From an uncultured Acidobacteriota bacterium (GTDB taxonomy: Bacteria > Acidobacteriota > Thermoanaerobaculia > Gp7-AA8), in contig CAMPKJ010000037.1 in assembly GCA_946887105.1 (NCBI GenBank), forward strand, positions 1 to 26,826: 26,826 nucleotides of DNA, given 5' to 3'. Positions 1 through 7,451 of this stretch are shown here, piece after piece. The position numbers and the translations under genes were made by a program. The notes below the pieces were generated by a model. That model had not been told where the DNA came from. It saw only the letters and a list, made by a program, of their open reading frames with translations, and searched no databases. Position 1 is the stretch's first letter. Each line of letters opens with the position of its first letter.

Positions 1-2
1 GG

Positions 3-605
3 CTGCAGAAGATCCTCGTCGGCGGGCTCTTCTATCTCGCGGGATTCCTGCTGGTGGGGTGGTTCTTCGTCCTCGGCTACATGGCGCGTGTCGCCCGCAA
101 CGTCGTCGCCGGCGCCGCGGTGCCGCTCCCGGAGTGGGAGGATCTCGGCGGGTTTTTCAATGAAGGGCTGCGTCTGTTCGGCGTGTTGCTGGTGTACATC
201 CTCCCGCCGCTGGTGCTCTTCGTCACGATCATGGTCCCGGCCGGCATCCTCGGCGGGATCGACAACGAGGGCCTGCAGGCTCTCGGCAGCGGGATGATGG
301 GCTGCATCTCCTGCCTCTTCGTTCCTCTCGTCTTCGCGATGATCTTCTTCATGCCCGCGTCGCTGCTGTTCGCGGCGGTGGAGGAGCGTTTCGGCGCGGC
401 ATTCGAGTTCGGACGCATCTGGCCGTTCATCAAGGCGAACATCGGCAATTACCTGCTCGCGGTGGTCGTGTACCTCATCGCCCGGTTCCTCGGCGGATTC
501 GGCGTGGCCCTGTTGTGCATCGGCGTGATCTTCACCGGCTTCTGGTCCTTCCTGATCACGACGCATGCGTTCGCGCAGGTCTATCGCCTATCCTCAGTGA
601 AGTGA
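3..605 (+). CDS. DUF4013-family integral membrane protein (5' truncated)
   Basis: The reading frame is open from base 3, so the gene begins upstream of the window. An internal GTG at 54 is available, but the frame before it reads as continuous hydrophobic protein. The motif LGYMARVARNV, followed by a PLPEWEDLG segment, is typical of DUF4013 proteins, in which a Leu/Pro-Glu-Trp loop links membrane helices. About four hydrophobic segments follow, and the chain ends in an Ala/Gln-Tyr-Arg tail. The family's function is unknown; members are polytopic membrane proteins. Its stop TGA (603-605) lies inside the GTGA that starts the next gene, which suggests translational coupling. The family call is from recalled motif similarity, not a profile search. 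Confidence 0.8.
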   Translation: MQKILVGGLFYLAGFLLVGWFFVLGYMARVARNVVAGAAVPLPEWEDLGGFFNEGLRLFGVLLVYILPPLVLFVTIMVPAGILGGIDNEGLQALGSGMMGCISCLFVPLVFAMIFFMPASLLFAAVEERFGAAFEFGRIWPFIKANIGNYLLAVVVYLIARFLGGFGVALLCIGVIFTGFWSFLITTHAFAQVYRLSSVK

Positions 606-1060
606 AGCGCGACACCAAGATCGTTCTCGCATTCCTGGCCGCGATCCCGGCCGTGATTCTCTCCGCCGCGTCGCTCTGTTCGCTGGCGATCGCGCAAGGC
701 GCGTCGATGCAGTGGCGCGTGCTGTTCCGGCTCATGTGTCACGGTCGCGTGGAGCGTTGTCTCGAGCTCTTCGGTGCGCCGATGCCGATCTGCGCGCGCT
801 GCACCGGGATCTACGTGGGCCTGCTGGCCGGACTGTTCGCGTTTCCGTTCATGCGATGGCTGCGCGAGCGCACCATGCGCGCCGTTGCGTTCATCGCCAT
901 CGTGCCGCTCGGAGTCGATGGCGTGACGCAACTGCTGGGCTTCCGCGAAAGCGTCAACCCGTTGCGGATCGCTACCGGAGTCATCGCCGGTTTGGCCTTT
1001 GGATTGTGGATTTTGAGCGCGGTGGAACGGCGCGATGAAGCATTGTTCACCACTTCTTGA
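602..1060 (+). CDS. DUF2085-family membrane protein
   Basis: A 152-residue membrane protein. The start chosen is the GTG at 602, which overlaps the upstream stop as GTGA and gives an N-terminus beginning with a short basic segment and a hydrophobic helix. Earlier starts would run deep into the preceding gene. The diagnostic segment is a CH pair (C46-H47), then C53, then P-I-C-A-R-C-T-G-I-Y-x-G (C64, C67), the signature of DUF2085. The conserved Cys/His set suggests metal binding or a redox role, but the family has no established function. Three to four hydrophobic segments are visible. Its stop TGA overlaps a possible TTG start of the next gene at 1057. Confidence 0.82.
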   Translation: MKRDTKIVLAFLAAIPAVILSAASLCSLAIAQGASMQWRVLFRLMCHGRVERCLELFGAPMPICARCTGIYVGLLAGLFAFPFMRWLRERTMRAVAFIAIVPLGVDGVTQLLGFRESVNPLRIATGVIAGLAFGLWILSAVERRDEALFTTS

Positions 1061-1098
1061 CCTGTCAGGATCGCTGGGTTACGCTCGCACGAAATCCA

Positions 1099-1908
1099 AT
1101 GGCATTCCAGGGATCACTCAAAGAACTGCCTCTCCCCGACATCATCCAGCTCGTGAGCGTGTCGGGCAAGACCGGCAAGTTCACCCTGACCAGGGACGGC
1201 GACCGCGGATTCATCTTCCTGAAAAACGGGCAGATGGTGCATGCCGTGGTCGGCGATCTCATCGGCGAGGAAGCGATCTACGCGCTCGCCATCTGGAATC
1301 AGGGCGAGTTTCAGTTCAACCCGAGTGAAGAGCCCGACCGGCAGACCATCACCAAGTCCAACACGAACCTGCTGATGGAAGCCGCGCGCCGTCTCGACGA
1401 GTGGCGCGTGCTCTCGAAGAAGATCCCCTCCGTCGATCACGTGCCGGAGCTGCTGGCGCGCGAAAACCGCCACGAGCAGGTCACGCTCAATCCGCACGAG
1501 TGGATGCTGATCACCAAGATCGACGGCAACCGCTCCATCGCCGACATCGGCCGCACGCTGAGCATCTCCTCGTTCGACGTCGCCAAGATCCTCTACGGAA
1601 TGATCACGGGCGAGCTGGTCCAGTTAAAAAAAAAACTTGACCGCGATCCCGACCAGCAGAATGGCGAGCTAGTGGACCTGGCCGCGCGCATCCGCGCCGT
1701 GGCCGAGGAGTTCATCGGCGACAGCGCGCACAAGACCATCGAGAAGCACTTCCTGCACGCGCTGGACGGCATCATGAACGGCAACGGCAACATCGCCGTC
1801 GACACGATGGTGCTCGAGTTCGAGAAGACGGCGTCGCTGCTCCGAGGGATCTCGGTGACCGAGAAGCTGCGGTCGCGCATCGCCGAGGTACGGCAGCTGG
1901 CGTCTTAG
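1099..1908 (+). CDS. DUF4388 (PATAN-like) domain protein
   Basis: A 269-residue soluble protein. The ATG at 1099 is preferred over the TTG at 1057 because family members typically begin with a Met-Ala/x-x-Gly-Ser-Leu-Lys motif, seen here as MAFQGSLKELPLPDIIQL. Residues about 1-85 form the DUF4388 domain, including SGKTGKFTL, FIFLKNGQMVHA and a GEFQFNP-like end. Such domains occur in signalling and surface-motility proteins and are thought to mediate interactions. A middle winged-helix-like segment (about 115-175) includes DGNRSIADIG. The C-terminal third is mostly helical. A run of ten A's (1626-1635) encodes Lys177-179. Slippage there in either direction reaches a stop within about 45 nt, giving a product without the helical tail. 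The stop overlaps the stop of convergent arfB. Confidence 0.8.
   Translation: MAFQGSLKELPLPDIIQLVSVSGKTGKFTLTRDGDRGFIFLKNGQMVHAVVGDLIGEEAIYALAIWNQGEFQFNPSEEPDRQTITKSNTNLLMEAARRLDEWRVLSKKIPSVDHVPELLARENRHEQVTLNPHEWMLITKIDGNRSIADIGRTLSISSFDVAKILYGMITGELVQLKKKLDRDPDQQNGELVDLAARIRAVAEEFIGDSAHKTIEKHFLHALDGIMNGNGNIAVDTMVLEFEKTASLLRGISVTEKLRSRIAEVRQLAS
1626..1635 (+). repeat. 10-A homopolymer within DUF4388 gene
   Basis: Ten consecutive A residues in an otherwise GC-rich gene, encoding three Lys codons. Both alternative frames terminate soon afterwards (TGA at 1638-1640 in one, TAG near 1668 in the other). Tracts of this length are prone to polymerase slippage. Whether that happens here, or whether the tract is simply Lys-rich coding sequence, cannot be judged from the sequence. 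Confidence 0.9.
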
Positions 1909-2321
1909 TCCAGACGTCCGCGCAGTCTCTTCGTCTCGGCCCGCTTCTTCTTCTCGTCGAGCCGCTTTTCCTTCACGCCTTTCGGCACGCGCGTCTTCCT
2001 GCGCGCTTTCTGCTCGACGAGCGATTCGCGGAGGAGCTCTTCCATGCGCGCGAGCGCGCGGTCGCGATTCTCGCTCTGCGAGCGCGCCACTTGTGACGTC
2101 ACGCGCAGCACGCCCTCGCGGTTGATGCGCGACGCCAGGCGCTCGCGCACACGCGCCTTGCGGTCGTCGGGCAGCGGCAACGCGTCGACGTTCACTTCGA
2201 TCGTCACGCGCGTCTCCACTTTGTTCACGTTCTGTCCGCCCGGACCGCCACTGCGCGAGGTCACGGCGCGCAGCAGTTCGGCGGAGACGACGACGCCATC
2301 GCCGAGGTCGAGATCTCGCAC
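1905..2321 (-). CDS. arfB: Alternative ribosome-rescue factor ArfB (peptidyl-tRNA hydrolase)
   Basis: A 138-residue class-I release-factor-like protein. The catalytic SGGPGGQNVNK motif lies near residues 24-34, with GGQ at 28-30. This loop hydrolyses peptidyl-tRNA in the ribosomal A site. There is no codon-recognition domain. Instead the C-terminus is a basic Lys/Arg-rich tail (about residues 100-138), which in ArfB/YaeJ inserts into the empty mRNA channel of stalled ribosomes. The length matches the ArfB family. Translation appears to start at a GTG (complement of 2319-2321). It converges on the DUF4388 gene with overlapping stop codons (1905-1908) and diverges from pgeF across a repeat-bearing spacer. 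Confidence 0.92.
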   Translation of the reverse strand: MRDLDLGDGVVVSAELLRAVTSRSGGPGGQNVNKVETRVTIEVNVDALPLPDDRKARVRERLASRINREGVLRVTSQVARSQSENRDRALARMEELLRESLVEQKARRKTRVPKGVKEKRLDEKKKRAETKRLRGRLD

Positions 2322-2331
2322 GCCAGCAGTT

Positions 2332-2438
2332 TATCGGTTCCTCGGAGTTCCTCGGAGTTCCTCGGAGCGTGCCGGGGAGTGCGTCCCGTCTCCTCCTCCG
2401 AGGAACCCGAGGAACCGAGGAACTCCGAGGAACCGATA
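2332..2438. repeat. Inverted array of GTTCCTCGGA units between arfB and pgeF
   Basis: The left arm carries about three tandem copies of the 10-bp unit GTTCCTCGGA (from about 2337 to 2367). The right arm carries the reverse-complement unit in an imperfect series (about 2398-2434). The outer 24 bp (2332-2355) are a perfect inverted match to 2415-2438. After a 2-nt bulge, at least eight further bases can pair. In RNA this would form a long hairpin with a loop of roughly 40 nt. It fills nearly the whole spacer and ends about 10 nt before the pgeF ATG, where a ribosome-binding site would normally lie. Confidence 0.88.
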
Positions 2439-2448
2439 CACTCGCGGC

Positions 2449-3156
2449 ATGTGGTCCATCGAAACGACGAACGCGCTCGGACGCATCGCCGTCCCGCCGT
2501 TCGTCCCGTCCGGCTTCGCCGTCTTCTGCACGTCCCGCGATTTCGACGGAAAACTCTCCGGCGAGCGCGCGGAGCTGCTCACCGGCATCGTGCGCGAGCG
2601 TTTCGGCGTCGACGCAGCGCTCGCGACTTGCACGCAGGTCCATGGCGTGACCGTGCAGCGCGCGACGCACGAGGCGGGATGGCGCGAATGCGATTCGTGC
2701 GACGCGCTCTGGTCCGATCATCGCGGCGTCGCGCTCGGCATCAAGATCGCCGACTGCCTGCCCGTGGCGCTCCTCGATCCCGCGCACGGCGTGATCGCGA
2801 ACGCACACTCCGGCTGGCGCGGCGCGGTGGCCGGCGTCACCGCGGCCGCGCTCGACGCGTCGCGTGTCGATCCTGCAACATCCTTCGCGTACCTCGGGCC
2901 ATCCATCCGCGACTGTTGTTTCGAAGTGGGCGAGGAAGTGGCCGTGCAGTTCGACGCGCGTTACCTCGACCGCACGCGCGCGAAGCCGCACGTCGATCTG
3001 GTGCGCTTCACGATCGACATCCTGCGCGGGCGCGGGTTCCGCGACGACCGGATTTCGGACTCGGAGATCTGCACGCGCTGCGAGGAATCGATCTTTCATT
3101 CGTATCGCCGGGACAAGGAGGCGCGGGGCAGAAACCTGCAAATTGCCGCGATGTGA
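2449..3156 (+). CDS. pgeF: Peptidoglycan editing factor / purine nucleoside phosphorylase, PgeF (YfiH) family
   Basis: A 235-residue protein of the multicopper-oxidase-like laccase-domain family. Hallmarks seen are CTQVHG near residue 61, a KIADCLP segment, NAHSGWRG with His120, a GPSIRDCCFEVG segment, and the C-terminal CTRC...FHSYRRD...GRN motif. His and Cys of these motifs form the metal/active site. Characterised members act in purine nucleoside phosphorolysis or adenosine deamination, and PgeF in E. coli prevents misincorporation into peptidoglycan precursors. The ATG at 2449 is chosen because upstream codons fall in the repeat array. No clear Shine-Dalgarno is visible. Placement just before a penicillin-binding protein fits a cell-wall context. 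Confidence 0.9.
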   Translation: MWSIETTNALGRIAVPPFVPSGFAVFCTSRDFDGKLSGERAELLTGIVRERFGVDAALATCTQVHGVTVQRATHEAGWRECDSCDALWSDHRGVALGIKIADCLPVALLDPAHGVIANAHSGWRGAVAGVTAAALDASRVDPATSFAYLGPSIRDCCFEVGEEVAVQFDARYLDRTRAKPHVDLVRFTIDILRGRGFRDDRISDSEICTRCEESIFHSYRRDKEARGRNLQIAAM

Positions 3157-3193
3157 CGGCATTGCCGTTGCAGAATGCGTCTCGAAGTCCGCA

Positions 3194-5818
3194 ATGACCG
3201 ACCTTCCTCCTGACCCCGTTCCTCCCGCCGAACCTGCGCCTCGCCGTGACTGGCGAAGCCGCTTGCCGACGCGGCGCACCGTGTTCCGCGTCATCTCCTG
3301 GAGCGCGGGGATCTTCGTGGCGCTGATCCTGATCCTCGGCATCTGGGTGTACCGCACGTCCGTCGGCCGCTTCCAGGTCCGCAAGCTGCGGCTGCCGACG
3401 CGCGTCTACGCCGACATCACGCCGCTCCAGCCGCTGCAGCAGCTGCAGACCGATGACCTGCTCGAAAAGCTCGATCGTCTCGGCTATCGCGAAGTCGAAC
3501 GCCTCACGCAGCCGGGCGACTACCTGCGCGGCGACGAAGGCGTCGACATCTACACGCGCGCGTTCACGCATCCCACGGGCGAGTATCCGGCGGAGCAGAT
3601 CCGCGTCGTCCTCAGCCGGTCTCAGATTGATTCCGTGGTGTCGTTGCGCGAGGCGCGTCCGCTCGAGCGCGCCGCACTCGAGCCCGAGCTGCTCACGTCG
3701 GTGCTCAGCGAACAGCTCGAGAACCGCAGTCCGGTCACGCTGCAGCAGATCCCGCAACATCTGCAGGACGCGGTCGTGGCCGCCGAGGACAGCCGTTTCT
3801 GGCATCACCCCGGCGTCGATCCGCTCGGAATCGTCCGCGCGATCTTCCGCAACCTGAGATCGAAAGGCGTCTCCGAGGGTGGCTCGACGCTCACGCAGCA
3901 GCTGGTGAAGAACTACTTCCTCACCAGCGAGCGCACGTACCGGCGCAAAGTGGTCGAGGCATTCATGGCGGTGATTCTCGACGCGCGTTACTCGAAGAAA
4001 GAGATCCTGGAGGCGTATCTCAACGACATCTACCTCGGGCGCAACCGGTCCATCTCGATCCTTGGCGTCGGCGAAGCGTCGCGCTTCTACTTCGGCAAGC
4101 CGGTGAGCGAGATCAGCGTCGCCGAGGCGGCCATGCTCGCGGGGATGATCCCCAGTCCGAACAACATCTCGCCGTTCAACAACCCCGAACAGGCCATGCG
4201 CAGGCGCAATCTGGTGCTCGACCAGATGCTCAAACAGAAGAAGATCTCGCCCGAGCAGCACGCCGAGGCGCGGTCCGCGAAGTTGCCGCGCAAACCGTTC
4301 CGCCGGCGCAGCGGTCTCGCCTCGATGCCGTTTTACGTCGATCGCGTGCTCGACGAGCTCGCGGCCGATTACGGCATCGACGACGTCAAAGGCCGTGGGC
4401 TGCGCATCTACACCGCCATCGATTTGAACGCGCAGGACGCGGCCGCGCGCCTGCTCGAGTCGAGCCTGCAGTCGATCGAGAAGCGCAGCCGCAGGTTGCG
4501 CAATCACGAGCCCGAGCTGCAGGGCGCGCTCATTCACATCGACGTGCCGACCGGGGAAATCCGTGCGCTGGTCGGCGGGCGCAACTACGACCGCAGCCAG
4601 TTCAATCGCGCGCTGCGATCGAAGCGCCTGGTCGGCTCGCTCTTCAAGCCGTTCGTCTACCTGACCGCGTTCGAGCCGAGCCTTTCGGGCCAGAACATCA
4701 CGCCCGCCACGCAGGTCGACGACACGCGCTTCGTGCTCAAGCGGCGCTGGTCCGAGGACTGGTCGCCGCGCAACTACGACGGCCGCTACATGGGGAAGGT
4801 GACGGTGCGGATGGCGCTCGAGCATTCGCTCAACGCGGCCTCCGTGCGCATCGGGCTGGCGTCCGGCATCGACGCGATTCTCAAGACCGCGCGCACGCTC
4901 GGCGTGCAGACGGAGCTCGACGACAATCCGTCGGTGCTTCTCGGCGCGGCGGGCATTCCTCCGATCGAGATGGCGGAGGCGTATTCGACGATCGCGCGTC
5001 AGGGACAGCGCCTGCCGCCGCGGGCGATCCGCTTCGTCACCGACGATCGCGGCAGGGCGCTCGCCGGTGCGGGCGAAGTCAAGCCGGTGCAGGTCTTCCC
5101 GCAACGCGACGTCTTCCTGCTCACGCACGTGATGGAAGGCGTCGTGAACCGCGGCACCGCCGGCTCCGCGCGCTCGATGGGTTTCCGCAAAGTCGCCGCC
5201 GGCAAGACCGGCACGACGAACGACAAACGCGACGCCTGGTTCATCGGCTTCACGCCGCAGACGCTGGCGCTGACGTGGGTCGGCTTCGACGACAACGATC
5301 CGACCGGATTGTCGGGATCGGATGCGGCCGTGCCGATGTGGACGCGCTACATGCTCGCCGTGACGGCAGGGGAGCGCAATCTCGATTTCGCGCCGCCGCC
5401 GGGAATCACGTTCGCGGAAGTCGACGAGACCAGCGGTGGACTGGCGGGGCCGTACTGCCCGCGCAACGTGATCGTGCAGGAAGCCTTCAAGCAGGGCACC
5501 GAGCCGACCCATCTGTGCCCGACGCATTCCGTCGTGGCGCCGCTCCCGGCCGTGCCGATGTTCGACGAGTATGGAAATCCGATCATCACCAATACCGATC
5601 CGACCATGACCGACACAGGCGGCTTCAATGTTCCGCCGGATTCGACGCTGACCGGCGGCGTGTTCCGCGATCCGACTGCCACGACGACAACGACCACGAC
5701 GACCACCACGACCACGCAGCCGCTTCCGCCGCCTCCGGTCGAAGAAGAGGAAGAACCGCCTCCGCCGCCGCTGACCGACACATCGACCACGACTGGCGGT
5801 ACGCTATCTCCACCATGA
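3194..5818 (+). CDS. Class A penicillin-binding protein (PBP1b-like transglycosylase/transpeptidase)
   Basis: An 874-residue bifunctional peptidoglycan synthase. A short Pro/Arg-rich cytoplasmic segment precedes one membrane helix (about residues 36-58). A UB2H-like region (about 65-150, including RLPTRVYAD) suggests the PBP1b branch. The GT51 glycosyltransferase domain has the catalytic E198 in AEDSRFWHHPG, then GGSTLTQQLVKN. The transpeptidase domain has S482-L-F-K, S545-L-N and K671-T-G-T. All core catalytic residues are present. The C-terminus is a low-complexity tail: 12 consecutive Thr, then Pro and Glu runs. The ATG at 3194 follows pgeF by 37 nt. Its stop overlaps the next ATG (ATGA), so the downstream small gene is probably translationally coupled. 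Confidence 0.95.
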   Translation: MTDLPPDPVPPAEPAPRRDWRSRLPTRRTVFRVISWSAGIFVALILILGIWVYRTSVGRFQVRKLRLPTRVYADITPLQPLQQLQTDDLLEKLDRLGYREVERLTQPGDYLRGDEGVDIYTRAFTHPTGEYPAEQIRVVLSRSQIDSVVSLREARPLERAALEPELLTSVLSEQLENRSPVTLQQIPQHLQDAVVAAEDSRFWHHPGVDPLGIVRAIFRNLRSKGVSEGGSTLTQQLVKNYFLTSERTYRRKVVEAFMAVILDARYSKKEILEAYLNDIYLGRNRSISILGVGEASRFYFGKPVSEISVAEAAMLAGMIPSPNNISPFNNPEQAMRRRNLVLDQMLKQKKISPEQHAEARSAKLPRKPFRRRSGLASMPFYVDRVLDELAADYGIDDVKGRGLRIYTAIDLNAQDAAARLLESSLQSIEKRSRRLRNHEPELQGALIHIDVPTGEIRALVGGRNYDRSQFNRALRSKRLVGSLFKPFVYLTAFEPSLSGQNITPATQVDDTRFVLKRRWSEDWSPRNYDGRYMGKVTVRMALEHSLNAASVRIGLASGIDAILKTARTLGVQTELDDNPSVLLGAAGIPPIEMAEAYSTIARQGQRLPPRAIRFVTDDRGRALAGAGEVKPVQVFPQRDVFLLTHVMEGVVNRGTAGSARSMGFRKVAAGKTGTTNDKRDAWFIGFTPQTLALTWVGFDDNDPTGLSGSDAAVPMWTRYMLAVTAGERNLDFAPPPGITFAEVDETSGGLAGPYCPRNVIVQEAFKQGTEPTHLCPTHSVVAPLPAVPMFDEYGNPIITNTDPTMTDTGGFNVPPDSTLTGGVFRDPTATTTTTTTTTTTTQPLPPPPVEEEEEPPPPPLTDTSTTTGGTLSPP
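5681..5716 (+). repeat. Thr-codon trinucleotide run in PBP C-terminal tail
   Basis: Twelve consecutive ACN codons encode poly-threonine, followed by Pro and Glu runs. The codon mix (ACG, ACA, ACC) means it is not a pure microsatellite, but the ACG/ACC alternation could still allow in-frame length variation. Confidence 0.85.
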
Positions 5819-6159
5819 ACGAAGAAAAGAACGAAGAAAAAAAGAGCTCGCTCAACGACTGGGGCATCGACGTCGACAAGTTCAAGGAGCGCGCAAAGGA
5901 ATCGCTGGCCACCGCGAAAGGGGATCTGTCCGAGATCACCGGCACGCTGCGCCAGACGCTCGTGCAGGCGAAGGACGTGGTGATGGGCCTGCAAACCGGA
6001 GGCGCGCCCGCCGCCGCCGAGCTGAAGGCCGGCTTCGAGCGCGCGTGGCACGAGATCGAGGCGGCGTTCAAATCGGCGAGGGAGAAGGCGAAGGGAACGC
6101 CGGAGACCACGCCGGAGACCACGCCCGAGCCTCCGAAGGAAGAAGAACCGCACGTGTAG
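5815..6159 (+). CDS. Small charged helical protein of unknown function
   Basis: A 114-residue protein with no signal peptide or membrane segment. The N-terminus is Lys/Glu-rich. The middle (about residues 20-93) is Ala/Lys/Glu-rich and predicted helical, with amphipathic spacing, for example in KFKERAKESLATAK and FERAWHEIEAAFKSAREKAK. The tail is acidic and Pro/Thr-rich with a PETTPETTPE repeat. It loosely resembles small YtxH- or apolipoprotein-like helical proteins, but I do not recognise the family. Its ATG overlaps the PBP stop as ATGA, which supports a real, coupled gene and possibly a partner role in cell-wall synthesis (inference). Its TAG abuts the stop of the convergent Ser/Thr kinase. 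Confidence 0.75.
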   Translation: MNEEKNEEKKSSLNDWGIDVDKFKERAKESLATAKGDLSEITGTLRQTLVQAKDVVMGLQTGGAPAAAELKAGFERAWHEIEAAFKSAREKAKGTPETTPETTPEPPKEEEPHV

Positions 6160-7446
<1,287 letters not shown>

Positions 7447-7451
7447 CGCCG

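Noticed and set aside
3008..5527. An 839-codon - strand open frame across the penicillin-binding protein
   Set aside because: It is the antisense shadow of a gene with all expected catalytic motifs and has no motifs of its own.
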